Of a DNA stretch of 64,000 nucleotides, positions 1 through 32,830 are shown one piece after another. The position numbers and the translations under genes were made by a program. The stretch comes from Lineus longissimus (Eukaryota > Nemertea > Pilidiophora > Heteronemertea > Lineidae): the NCBI RefSeq assembly GCF_910592395.1, contig NC_088326.1, positions 1,803,001-1,867,000 of the forward strand, written 5' to 3'. Within the stretch, counting starts at the first letter, position 1. Every line of letters starts with the position of its first letter. The notes below the pieces were generated by a model. It had not been told where the DNA came from and ran no database searches. It saw only the letters and a list, made by a program, of their open reading frames with translations.

Positions 1-417
1 CAGCCACTTCGTTAAATAGGCAGGGATTCATAATGGCAATTCAGCTCATATTGACATCAGTGTTGTTCATCTGTAATTTTTTCGTCAAACATACAATAGT
101 TTCTTTGTTAAATTGACTGGGACACATTTGTAATACCCCAACAAGCCTGATGAGGGCAATTCAGTCGGACCAAACTGATGACTAAAGCTCCATCAGTGAG
201 GTTTTATCCGGCTCTCTGAATATGAGAAGAACATGTACCACTTGCGAGTATTGATCAAATCGATGCAATAACTGTAGTCTAGTAATAAAATTATCAAAAC
301 ATACAACCATCTTTCGTTGGCTCATTAATCTCCTAGCATAGAAAGGTCAATACACCTTTCCAGAAATGGGGCGCTGAGTGTCCGAAATAGTGATGTCATG
401 AGGGGAAACTAGGCCTA

Positions 418-591
418 AGGCCGAAGTTACATAGACCTCATTCGTTCATTTACCACGAGTCACTTTCCGGGTTTTTCTTTCATTCCTCGGTGAATGCACG
501 CCACAAGGCCGTGCATTCACAGGGGAAAGATAGCAAAAGGGGAAAATGAGTCCTGGGAAATGAACGAATGAGGTCCATGTAACTTCGGCCT
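418..591. mobile_element. Palindromic MITE-like insertion with TA flanks
   Basis: Long terminal inverted repeats (AGGCCGAAGTTACAT... and its complement ...ATGTAACTTCGGCCT, running on through a GAACGAATGAGG segment) bound a 174-bp block with TA on both sides. The block is absent from the otherwise matching copy at about 4900-4930, which gives an empty-site comparison. A second internal hairpin is formed by GTGAATGCACG and CGTGCATTCAC. There is no coding capacity. TA flanks fit the Tc1/mariner target preference, but that assignment is inference. Confidence 0.75.
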
Positions 592-727
592 TATGGTGGA
601 GGGACAAAGGAGATAGTCATGGTTGACCAACACACTTGAATGCCTTTGACGGACAAGGGGAAAAATGTTAGTTCCAATGCAAGCCACCAATTTCGGGAAG
701 CATGTATAAAACCTCCTTTTTCAGCCT

Positions 728-765
728 TAAAGGAGGGGAGGGGAGGGGAGGGGAGGGGAGGGGAG
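728..765 (+). repeat. GGGGA tract (G-quadruplex-capable)
   Basis: At least five G-runs are separated by single A residues. The equivalent site in the right-hand copy (about 5057-5078) has roughly three fewer 5-bp units. This is a simple sequence repeat differing between paralogous copies. Confidence 0.7.
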
Positions 766-1311
766 TTGACCTACTATGATCTGGGAATTCGGTGGGCTAC
801 GGTGTTCATATTTAGTGTATTTTGGTTGTGTTTGGAATTCCAAATATGTATCTTCTGACGGCAGCAAACAAAACAGTTTACAATAACTTTTCAGGAAAAC
901 CTCTCCATTCGATCAAGAATTAGAATATAGTTCAACGCTGTCCCGGGAATGGAAATTTGTACAACACCATGACCAATGAACTTTTTTGTGAAAACAATGA
1001 ATACATTTCAGTCTAAATACATATTTATGCATCTGTTTTATTCAATGGGTAGCATTCAATGTACCTGATGGAATCATTTGGCATAGGCTTTTGATTGGAA
1101 AATCATGTCTTTCCCATGCAGTCTCACCCGGGAATCTCACCGGAACACTGTCTGTCTTAACCAGATTGTGACTTTGTCCCTGACGTTGGTAAATGTGTTC
1201 ATCCTCCAAGCTAATAGACTGGCCTTCTATCTATTTCTACTACAACTATGCACTACATAAAATATCCATTCTAATAGTTATCATATTCTGCCGACGCCGC
1301 GACGACACAGT

Positions 1312-2325
1312 CTAAAGCATAGACGGAGCATGGACGACGCAGTGTACCGGATGTTTTGCCTCAGAGCAACATTTGCAGCATTGGCATTGGCCACATGACA
1401 TCCTCCCTCCGTCTGCGCATTCCTGGCAGCACTTGCACCCACCAGAGCAACATGACTTCATCTTTGGACAACAGGACGCTGGGCAGCATTTGCAGTCATC
1501 CGCACATGAGCAATCCCTTCCCTCCGACACTGCAAGTGCACAACATCTGCAGTCATCGTTGCAGGAGCAACTTTTTGCCGCGGTCGTCATGGATACGGAT
1601 GATTTCGCCTGGTAACATGAAACTGGGCAACAGTTGCCTTCAGCGCACGAGCAATCCTTCCCCGCCACCATTGCCTTGGCACAACATTTGCAATCGTCGC
1701 TGCATGAGCAATCTTTAACTGCGACTGTGACGACGAATGAATCATCCGTTGTCGTCTTAGCTTGGTAGCACGAGGCAGGGCAGCAGTTGTCCTTGGCACA
1801 ACCACAGGCAAGACCCAAGGCAGAGGTGCAACACTTGCAAGCGTCGCTGCAGCAGCAGGGCCGGGCTGTAAAGGGAAGAAGGAGAATCAAGAATTACCCT
1901 ATGGTACAAGCACATGCATGACACTAATAAGAACATCCATTATGTCCATCTGCCAATCCAGAGCGACGAATGCAGTCAATGTTCCAGCGGTATTTCTTCA
2001 AGACGTAGAACAACCTGCTGACCAGCCAAGGTAATATTGCATGTTGTAATTGTCGCCAATAAAGATATCAGATACTTTCGGAAATACAAATGCATTGCGG
2101 CAATTAGTGCTCAAAATCAGTTGAGGTATGAACAGCTACGAAACAGTCAAGACAGCTCCACCAGCTTGATGTGATAGCTAATTGGTCTGGCCTATGCAAA
2201 GGGACCGGCGAAATACGATCAACACGTACACCAGTCCGAAGTTATGAACATCTGTGCGGCACCGGAACAACGGGGAGGATGGAATAAGGGCGCAGCTTAC
2301 CTTTTAAAATGTCCACGGAAGACAT
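1312..2325 (-). CDS. Multi-module metallothionein-like protein (192 aa)
   Basis: Two coding exons on the minus strand: 2301-2325 (starts ATG TCT TCC) and 1312-1865. The donor GTAAGC and acceptor TTTACAG join in phase 1 to give 8 residues, then Ala-Arg-Pro and the first Cys run. The protein has about 30% Cys in CxC and CC patterns. Three N-terminal modules of about 40-50 residues each run CxCxxxCxCC ... CxC ... NCCPxSCYQAK (the third varies), followed by a Cys-dense tail with CKCC and CQCCKCC motifs. Metallothioneins bind Zn, Cd and Cu through thiolate clusters in the cytosol, and modular duplication is known in invertebrate families. It is about 2-3 times longer than a classical 60-80 residue metallothionein. 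A minus-strand AATAAA at 1042-1037 lies about 270 nt past the stop. Function is inferred from composition. Confidence 0.78.
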
Positions 2326-4072
2326 ATTCTCGACTGGCAGAAGACTTAATATATCGCCTCACAATTGCAAATGCCACAAAGTTGAAAGGCCTTATCTTAT
2401 CACAGTGTGGGACGACCCGGGCAGACGACAAGGACGCGGCCAATAAGAGATTATTCATACAAAGTCTATGCATGCCAAACGAGTACTCCGGACCACATGG
2501 ATTTGACGCAAATAGTGAATTAGCTGGGTATTAGTAGAGACTAATTAAACACCGTGTTCGCGTCATCTTCTGTCCTCCCAACTGTCGACTGACGTATCGT
2601 CTATCACGTGGTTTGAAAAGAGCGCCAATATTGCCACGTGGTCCTCGATGTGACCACCACGATCGATGGAATAAAAGCATATATATGTGTCTTTCACCGA
2701 AATAACTGCGACATTTACAACACCGCCGATGTTTCTGCTGCGTCTGAAGGCACTGATATGTCGAAATTGCAAATTAAGCAAAAATGTTTGTCTGGTTGTA
2801 AAAATTATGGGTTGGATCTGCTGCGTCAGCCTTTCCCGCTCAAATGCATATACCATCGATATGACCTGATCGGGTCAGATGAGCTTTTGCTTGCAACGCG
2901 ACAACATCGTAAATACGACGTCTAGATCCTACTGCGTTCATCTATCTCCGAATCGAAAAACAACCTTGCAATGGACAGCGCAACAGGTAGGGCCCACTTT
3001 ATTAGGTCTGCTTTCTGATCATGACCACACCCCAGGGTTCGGCAAGCCTGAACCGATGGCTTAAATGTAGGGAAGGGATAAGGGCCAAAATATGAATGCG
3101 CTGTTGTTCCACTCAAATGGTGAATGTGTCCGACACCGGGTCCGACTGACCTCGTGGCTGTGCGGACTCGTCCCTTACGGTGTCGGGTATCGTACAGGTC
3201 TCGGGCCTGCCCCTTCCCCATCCTCGAAAAACCAGAGACAGTCGTATCCTCCCCCCTCGCACACGTTAGATCTGTAGACATAAGCCCAGTCGTCAGTTCC
3301 TAGTGTTGGCGTGGGATCGTACGAGGGACGAGGGATCATACGCGGTGAGAATGGTCAAAGTAGGATTTGAGGATGTCCCCAGGCCCACACAAACTTGGCC
3401 AACTTCTTGCACAATGTCTTTTGCATGGTCAGCATAACTGTTTACTGGAGCATTATCTATTGACGCAATAGATAGTGTGGCTATTCATAGATAGAAATAT
3501 AAAAATATTTGAGAATCTTTTGTGAGTGGGCTATAATGAACAGGATGGACTTGACCCATTTCTGATAATGTCACCTTCAATTTTAAAAAAGAGCCAAGCA
3601 AAGACAGATTTGGTAAACAGTCTATTAGATTTTGATCATATCTATTACGACCAACAAACATCTCGAATCAGTGTTTTATATTTTGTCCACAATTGAGGAT
3701 TGTGAGTGGAATCTGATGATCAAAGATAAACCCCAAAGGTAACAAACAGGGTGTGGCTCGTTTACAGCCAGCTATTATTAGTAACAGGTAACCTTGACTC
3801 GATCAACAATATAGGGTGTGCTGAGGATTGCAGAGACACTACATCAGGGAGGTTTGGGTCTAGGAATGGCCTTACAGCTCCTGTCCGATTTTACAGCAGT
3901 CCTTCTTGCCACCAGTCAATAACAAGTGGACCCTTGAAAAAGTGTCCTTCACGGTTTGTCAAAGGCAATACTATTGTTTGTATTGTGAGTACTGTAAAAT
4001 CCACCAGGGGCTATTGCAACCACCTTTTTACTTCTCTGAATTTCCAGGGTTTTTTTCTTTGCAGGCGATGTA

Positions 4073-4324
4073 ATGAGGTGTTGTGGTGATGGCAGCGCTT
4101 GTTGTAAAAGTAAGGGATGCACCGAAAAAACAGGCTGCCAATGCGGTGACGTGTGCGGTTGTTGCTGCTGCAATAGGAAGCGCGGTGTCTGCAATTGTGG
4201 CGACGTGACTCCGTGTTGCAAGGAGAAGGGGTGCGGAGGGCCGGGTGGTTGTTCATGCGGCGGGGGGTGCGAGTGCTGCTGCTGTGCACAACCAGCAACA
4301 GCTGGTACTTGTGGCCACAAATAG
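4073..4324 (+). CDS. Short metallothionein-like protein (about 83 aa)
   Basis: One coding exon encodes a two-domain Cys-rich protein (about 30 Cys in 83 residues) with CxC, CCC and CCCC clusters and Gly/Lys linkers, a composition typical of invertebrate metallothioneins. The exon follows a strong acceptor (polypyrimidine tract then GCAG, AG at 4063-4064). Two starts are possible. One is the ATG at 4073, preceded by an overlapping minimal ATG-TAA at 4068. The other is an unseen upstream exon joining in phase 1, because the frame stays open back to the acceptor as GC-GAT-GTA-ATG. The neighbouring metallothionein has exactly this phase-1 arrangement, which slightly favours the second model. The gene is divergently oriented from the long metallothionein. 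Confidence 0.72.
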   Translation: MRCCGDGSACCKSKGCTEKTGCQCGDVCGCCCCNRKRGVCNCGDVTPCCKEKGCGGPGGCSCGGGCECCCCAQPATAGTCGHK

Positions 4325-4502
4325 GTGGCGCAGCTTAGATGAGACGAAGTGTTGGCAGAATTAACGACTACAGACCCAATTGAGCAAGTTCCTTAGACTT
4401 CAGCATCCATTCTATGAAGGACCAATGCGATTTGGATCAACTTTGTCATACGGGTATGGACATCACATCTACTTGGACTGTACTTTTCCTTCAATCATAA
4501 AA

Positions 4503-5140
4503 CAGCCACTTCATTAAATTGGCAGGGACTAATAAGGGCAATTCAGCTCATATGGACATCAGTGTTGTTTATCTGTAATTTTGTCGTCAAACATACAATA
4601 GTTTCTTTGTTAAATTGACTGGGAGACATTTGTAATACCCCAGCAAGCCCGATGAGGGCAATTCAGTCAGACCAAACTGATGACTAAAGCTCCATCAGTG
4701 AGGTTTTATCCGGCTCTCTGAATATGAGAAGGACATGTACCACTTGCGAGTATTGATCAAATCGATGCAATAACTGTAGCCTGGTAATAAAATTATCAAA
4801 ACATTCAACCGTCTCTCGTTAGCTGATTCATCTCCTAGCAAAGAAATGTCAATACACCTTTCCAGAAATGGGGCGCTGAGTGTCCGAAATAGTGATGTCA
4901 TAAGGGGAAACTAGGCCTCATGGTGGAGGGACAAAGGAGATTGTCATGGTTGACCAACACACTTGAATGCCTTTGACGGACAAGGGGGAAATAGTAAGTT
5001 CCAATGCAAGCCACCAATTTCGGGAAGCATGTATAAGACCTCCTTTTTCAGCCTTAGAGGAGGGGAGGGGAGGGGAGTTGGCCTACTATGATCTGGGAAT
5101 TCGGTGGGCTACGGTGTTAATATTCATAGTATTTTTCCGA
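4503..5140 (+). repeat. Direct repeat, right copy
   Basis: Second copy of the segment at 1-820, starting 3' of the short metallothionein. It lacks the palindromic insertion and has a shorter GGGGA run. Together the copies imply a tandem duplication with a period of about 4.5 kb. Confidence 0.85.
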
Positions 5141-6400
5141 AGCTTAGGTAATTAGAAAAAAACACAATTATAGTGTGTTATCATGTCCGCAAATACACTG
5201 TGACTTGACCTTTAGGGATTACATATCAGGGGACACCAATGCAATTCACATTCAGTATGTACACAACTAGGAATTTTCAAATCAAGCTAAATTTTTGAAT
5301 GAACAGATTAGGACTTTAATTGTAGCATTAATAACAACATTGAGAACTGCTTGAACATAATATGAAGTTATTTATTTCCAAATGATTGAAAGAAGATTGA
5401 AAGCTGTAGATAGACGACAAAGCTGTACAGACAAGGTCAGACCAAGAGAAAATCTCATTTCCCCCCAAAAATATGAGTTTTGAGGCTACACGGGCAAAAG
5501 GGGAGATACTTCAACCTTTGTAAGTTTACAGTGATTTTGGCCTAAACAAAATCCTTATGTCCTGTGGTGGAGATGCTTAAAAGCTATTTTTTCATTGACG
5601 TCGGTCTTTGTCAACATGAAAGATCCACACACAATATCTCCAGGAAGACTATCAGCATTTACTCAAATTAAGTAGGCACATGAAGGTTTCTTTGGACTGA
5701 ATTTAGACATTAGCTGGAGATGTACATGTACAGGATGTCCCCAAAAATCATCGGCCATTACAAGTGGCCAATCTTGTGAGAAACTCGATTAGTGTACTGG
5801 GCAAGTCACTTTTGGAGGGAAGTGCCAATTTTCGCCAGCTCTAACACAGGACATCACATTGAAAAACAAAGGTCATCGCTAGATATCGAGTTTAATTCTC
5901 TTCAAAATGGCACTTGTAGCATTGAGATACAATCTCCCAGACCCAAACTACAGCCATTTTCCTGAATGATGCCAAGTTTGTGTTCGAGACAAGCAGTACT
6001 ATCTCAGATTTGCAACAGAAAAACTACAATTTTCCCACTATGGCCATTTTTAACCCCCCCCCCCCCCTTTGAGAAACAAGAAGCATTTTTGATTTGTTGA
6101 CAGAATTTCCAACGGCAATACAAGTCGATAAGACAGCCAGATTGCTAAATCAAGTACACTTTTCCATCAAGGCAAATTAACCACAAACAACTGACACATC
6201 ATTAACCCATTTGCCATACAAAAGACGATCACATAAGACTCGACAAGAAACTACAACGAGCCTGGAACTGAAACGATGAAGCGTAAATATTTCAAGGAAC
6301 TTTGATGAGGGGTAATTGAGATATAACATTTACATATATTGGGTTGACCTCTATATCTAATGCATGCAACATAAACATCTATATACTTATCGAAAATCAA
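5141..6400. other. Non-coding stretch
   Basis: No supported gene. AT-rich, with a C homopolymer near 6054-6067. A lone terminal motif 'acaggatgtcccc' near 5731 resembles one end of the CAGGGTGTCC elements seen elsewhere in the window. Confidence 0.6.
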
Positions 6401-6414
6401 GTACTGTCAGATCA

Positions 6415-6725
6415 TACTGTACAGTGTATAGTGTACACGCTGTACACTAGTGCACACTGCACATCATATACAGTCCACACTGTACAGTATACAGTCCACA
6501 CTGTACAGTATACACAGTCCAGTCTGTACAGTGCAATGTCCACAATGCAGTGCAATGTCCAGACTGTACAGTGCAATGTCCAGACTGTACAGTGCAATGT
6601 CCAGACTGTGTACAGTGCAATGTCCAGACTGTACAGTGCAATGTCCAGACTGTACAGTGCAATGTCCAGACTGTACAGTGCAATGTCCACAATGTACAGT
6701 GCAATGTCCACACTGTACAGTCAGT
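6415..6725. repeat. 21-bp minisatellite (GCAATGTCCAGACTGTACAGT-type)
   Basis: Nine GCAATGTCC cores recur, mostly every 21 bp, from about 6533 to 6710. A more degenerate CACACTGTACAGT-A zone lies upstream from about 6415. The unit contains palindromic TGTACA. Because 21 is a multiple of 3, several frames on both strands are open, which explains the overlapping reading frames here. None is a credible protein. Confidence 0.9.
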
Positions 6726-7087
6726 AGTGAGCGCACTGTGCAATAAGTTGACTGCTGACCTTGGATACTACACCAACTTATCATTAGCATCCATTTTGAA
6801 AATATTGATGATTGTTTAAGAACAAATGTTGAGTGTTCTTGGAATAAGCTGAACACAACTGAGAAAACCTTAAACTAAAACCAATGGAAGCTCTTTGACC
6901 GTTTGATAGAGAACATTATTGAATTCACAATGAAGCATAAACATCATGACATCAAGCTTTTTTTAGGACATAACTCAGATAAGCATTATGTATTCTTTTT
7001 TACTCGGTAACATTTTCTTGACACTTATTATAATTTACAAAGCGAAGGAATTCCTGTTTTTTTTATGGTCTTCTTGGGTAATTATAC

Positions 7088-7313
7088 GACCTACGATAAC
7101 TGTAACCTGCCAAATTTTAACACCTCGTTATATTTTTGCAATTTCTGAAAATTTCTGAAAAAATAAAATTTCAACAATTTTCACTTAGCGCATTATGAAA
7201 TTTCTCTTTTTGTCGAAAAATATTTTCGCTATTTTTTGGGGCGAATCGAGATTATCTGCAATATCCACAAAAACAAAGTGCTCTTGAAAATTAGACAGTT
7301 TACAGTATTTCTA
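7088..7313. mobile_element. AT-rich inverted-repeat element (ACTGTAA termini)
   Basis: Begins ACTGTAACCTGCCAAATTTT and ends ...AGTTTACAGT, so the ends are roughly complementary. Related AT-rich tracts with the same terminal motif occur near 16722-16880 and 35710-35930. Non-autonomous DNA element is the simplest reading. Confidence 0.45.
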
Positions 7314-7380
7314 GGTACTGCGGACTACATGCACAACTACATCACTAGCCAACTGATGTGAATTAAAGCAACATATTATA

Positions 7381-7636
7381 CAGGGTGTCCCAGAGAGAAG
7401 GAAAATGTCCCAATTACCTGTGTTATGAGCAAAGTTTGTTATGTTTATTGCAAATTGTTGGTGTTCACCGTCACAAAAGCAAGCAATTTTGGTCACTGTG
7501 ACCACAAAACGATCCCATCTGCGGGTAAAACTGATAATGATATTGACCTGTCGATTCTAGACACAGACACAACTCAAACCATTGGAAATTTGACTGGGAA
7601 GGACACATTCTCGTCGCCTCTCTTCGGTACACCCTG
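7381..7636. mobile_element. 256-bp element with CAGGGTGT termini
   Basis: CAGGGTGTCCCAGAGAG at the left faces ...CTCTCTTCGGTACACCCTG at the right, with TA on both outer sides. The inverted repeats are imperfect after the first 8 bases. No coding capacity. Confidence 0.5.
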
Positions 7637-8291
7637 TAGATCATGAAAGAACTGACGTGAAACCTCACAAATAAAATCAAATTATTTAACTAAATTTATA
7701 AACAAAGTGTATCATTAGTGTCGTATAATATGGACTTTATGATTATCCACTCAAAAGTCTCAGGTGTAAATTTTGTTGCGAGACAATTTTGTAAGCTTAT
7801 CCAGGTGGGAAAATCTTGAGTACTTTTTGGTTTCTAAAATGTCTCAAATAAAAATTGAACCAAACGGAAGATTTAACTGACAGTGACAGAAGGCGATTAA
7901 AGCAGCATAAACAAAATTACAGGAACTATAAACCAAAAAACTGATACCATAGTTATTTCAGGGTAATTTCGGCGATTAACCATTTTTGTGAAAATCAGGA
8001 GATTCAATGAATTTGCTATCTTTTCACACCTTTTAATGAGATAAATTTGGAACTTTCCAAATTTATACACTAAACGAGACAAAACACACCCACTGCACCT
8101 TTAAATGTGCCATAACTTGAATAACCCCCATCGTACAGCATTCGACTAGTCCATGTATACTTAGTGTAACCCATGTATACTCGGTGTGACCATCAGAACC
8201 ATGCGTTGGTGGGGATATTCAAGTCTCGCCACAATCATAAACCGACACCTCATAAAGCATTTAGACATGGAATCAGCCGATAGGTGGCGCT

Positions 8292-29848
<21,557 letters not shown>

Positions 29849-30994
29849 AACGACGATTTAGTCGGTCATGTGACGAGCTGAAAGAGAGAATGTGGGAAAT
29901 GAAGTACTGCGGTTGCCGTGGAAATGGCCACAACAGACACTAAGCATCACTGGCAGACAATATTGGACATGACTCAAGATTTGGATACATGTGAACAGCA
30001 ATATCATGATGATTTGCAACACTGGAAGATTTTACTGCGTTTGCCACTGATATAAATTTCAACACTGCCGTTGGGTTGACAAATATATACAATTACTTAT
30101 ATTCCAAAATTCAGGAAGGTTGCATGTGATGCATGACAACTGCACTAAGGCATTGTGTACAACTGCATTTCTACTTTCCTGACATTCGATTAAATACAAA
30201 AGGCCTACCCCTTTAACCTGTGAAGTAATCTGTGCTGGCCAAACGAATCATTAGGCCTCCAACTCGGAATGTAATCATGGTGTGCATTGTTTCCAAAAAC
30301 TATGCCCTTAACGTTTCCTCTCTGCCTTGTACACAGCAAGTATTACCCACATAGCAGACGCATATAATGAATGATAACACCAGATCTATCAGTGTGTGTA
30401 CACTGCATTCAGTCAGCGAGTGAAGAGCGAAATCTTATACACACAAGCAGGTACCCAGCACACTGTGAGAGACCACTATTAGTACATGTGGTATCAGTTG
30501 CAATCAACATTGAGTGTGTAGGCAGGAGACTCGAGTACAGGCTTGGAGACTTTTACTGTCATGGACATTTCGACAGGTCATAAATACTGAAAACACATGG
30601 CTGTTGGCTAGATGAGTCCTCAAAATATTTCATAGGGCCCATCCAGCTTGCTTTAGCGAAAATTGAAGTCGCACAGTTTCTGTTTTCAGGCTGGTTACGG
30701 TATGAGAGGCGATAAACTACAGACCAAAGTAGGCCTACAGGGTAATTTCAATTTCAATTCCCTTCTCAATCATCGACAAGCCCAGGGTGAGGCATTCGAA
30801 TGTGCGACCAGTCTCCTGGGGCTTGAATCCTAGGCATTTGGTTCGTTATATTGATATCAATATAAACAGCATAATTTCTTCCAAATGTTTTAGAATATAC
30901 TTGAAGTATCACGACATGAGTACAGGGACAATTGCATGAGGAGCAAGTAAAGGGTGTCAAGGTGCTTCAGGTCTCCAAATCTCCGTCCTGTGAC

Positions 30995-31073
30995 TGATGT
31001 GCCCCGAGTGTGAGGTAAGGTTGAGCTCAAGACACAGTAAGGAGGGCCTTGATTACCTATGTGCTACAAAGCC
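30995..31073 (+). pseudogene. Inverted fragment of ZMYND8 PHD exon end plus intron
   Basis: On the plus strand, TGATGTGCCCCGAGTGTGAG is followed directly by GTAAGGTTGAGCTC and a further ~45 bp. This matches the minus-strand end of the ZMYND8 PHD exon (encoding WMCPECE), its donor, and the start of the next intron near 26014-25960, at roughly 85-90% identity. Because intron sequence is included, it is a DNA-level inverted duplication and not a processed copy. Confidence 0.8.
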
Positions 31074-32589
31074 TCAATGATCCAGGGTAAGGATTCCTCG
31101 TTCATTAGTGTCCACCACACTTGGACCCCGGATTTGAAAAGCGCTTGAACCCTGGGATGGTAATCTCACAATCTTTTTTCACCTCGATTACTGATATTAC
31201 TCTCGTTTTAATAATAAGTGTTCTCAACATATACCTTCATCATATCAGGTCACAATTAAATCGAATGTAGACTCTGTAATGACTGAAAACATGGTGAAAT
31301 ATGTAATGTGCGACTCATCGATTCAATATGGCACCTCGAACAGGATCTGAACACGACGAGTCATGGTAGGCCTGTACAGCAGCCATAGGCCTAGTCGACT
31401 GCTACGCATATACTGAAACACCTCCCGTACATACAGCTATCCTACGGTTATAACCCAACCTAGTCTTCTTGAGAAAACCTTAGGAACACAAGCCTTCTTG
31501 TAAACCTTTGTACACATACACTACTATCAGCATGCATTTTGTATACACACCCATACAGCAAGTAAACACACACTGTGTTTACAACTAAAACCTCACTAAC
31601 ACACAAAAACTGACCCACTATATACTCTTTGATGTTTACTGAATTATATCTGGGTAAAATTTTGGTAAAATTTGGTTGGGAATTGTGGAAATATTAACTA
31701 GACATTTAGACATCACATGTTTCCACACAATGACAGCACTCCTACATGCATTAATACACATCCAACATGGAGGATGGCCTATTGTAAGAGGCGGGGCTTA
31801 CACCTGTCAATCATCCATAATGAGGGCAGGGATTGGCTGGTGCCTGGTAACGACCTGGATTTTGTTAATATCGTACAATGGGGCTGTGGGAATTAGATTT
31901 GGGGCTCTTTCGGTGATATCTGGGTCATTCGGATATCTTGTGTAGTGTCTGAGTTGTAAACAATGGTTCCGTGAGAGACTTGTAAAGTTTTTATTATCCC
32001 ATTCACTGGAGTCAGAGTGGGGTGGCACAATTGATATTTTTCTTCTTTTTACAAGACGTTTTTAAAAAATTGATTCAGTAAAATGTCTGATGATGGCAAT
32101 TAACCCCTCAATGACTAAATCGTGCCTTCATGAAGATAATCTCAATTTTTCTCAAGTCAAAGATTAAATATTTTTTCATTGCCACTTCAAGCTATTCGCC
32201 AGTGACGGATCCATGGGGTGTCGCCCCAGGTTAAGATACGGACTGAGGTGCAGGAAGGGTATAGTATTACTGGTATGAAATTCGCTTTAAAAAACAAATA
32301 CAAAATGCAGGGACTGGTTGCCTCACCAGCCTTGAAAGCGTGGCTAAAATGCAGGCCAAATTGGTCCGTTTAATAGAAAGGTGTCCCGATTCAAAGGTTG
32401 AATTGAAGGCAAAGGACCAACTTTGCACCAAAACCAAGACCAAAACACCACCTCAGAGCCTACATAGCCTCGCTTATTCAGCAGAAAGAAAGTCGGGGAC
32501 CTCCACTCACACTACAGGTACAGTTGTCAAAACAGTCAACCTTGAACATGTCCCATTTCAGTTCTACATATTAACACCAAATGGCAGCA

Positions 32590-32830
32590 CTGTGGATTAA
32601 AGCTCCCCACAGGGATCCTGGGAGACACCTCAGGAGACAATCAAAGGATCCCTGGTTCAATCCCCAAAGTCAGTGTGAGATTCTAGCCACGTCTCTTTGC
32701 CTTGCATGCCTTACTCCATCCAGGTGTACACATGGGAACTGATCCGATATGCTCAGCAGGTTGTAGGGCTGATTTCGCATCTCATCGGAGCTCTCCTGAA
32801 AGGTTTCAGGGTAGACCTTCATTAAAGGCA
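32590..32830 (+). mobile_element. tRNA-derived SINE-like region
   Basis: A B-box-like GGTTCAATCCC lies at 32654-32664, inside GGATCCCTGGTTCAATCCCC, downstream of an A-box-like segment, with a non-tRNA body following. The acceptor stem is not evident. The call rests only on promoter-box resemblance. Confidence 0.35.

Larger units (their letters stand above)
1..820 (+). repeat. Direct repeat, left copy, flanking metallothionein cluster
   Basis: This segment matches 4503-5140 almost base for base, starting from its 'cagccacttc' end, except for one insertion at 418-591 and a longer GGGGA run near 728-765. Similarity fades just after the 'ggtgggctacggtgtt' motif. The right copy begins about 180 bp after the stop of the plus-strand metallothionein. 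By analogy the left copy, which begins at the window edge, may be the 3' flank of another metallothionein just outside the window. No coding potential is supported. The two short related reading frames in the copies differ mainly by amino-acid-changing substitutions. Confidence 0.85.
6747..8291. other. Non-coding stretch 3' of TRAM1
   Basis: AT-rich, no gene seen. It contains an AT-rich inverted-repeat element (about 7088-7313) and a CAGGGTGTCC-ended element (7381-7636). The TRAM1 3'UTR probably ends here. Candidate minus-strand signals are ATTAAA at about 8039-8034 and AATAAA at about 7447-7442. Confidence 0.5.

Noticed and set aside
640-858. Reading frame starting MPLTDKG in both direct-repeat copies (640-858 and 4967-5155)
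   Set aside because: Substitutions between copies are mostly amino-acid changing and the frame crosses a GGGGA simple repeat; no sign of protein selection.
6415-6725. CRISPR-like repeat array
   Set aside because: Contiguous short tandem units without unique spacers in a eukaryotic genome; a minisatellite.
6344-6856. Cluster of overlapping 90-130-residue frames on both strands
   Set aside because: All arise from a 21-bp repeat that is open in several frames; no domain or splice support.
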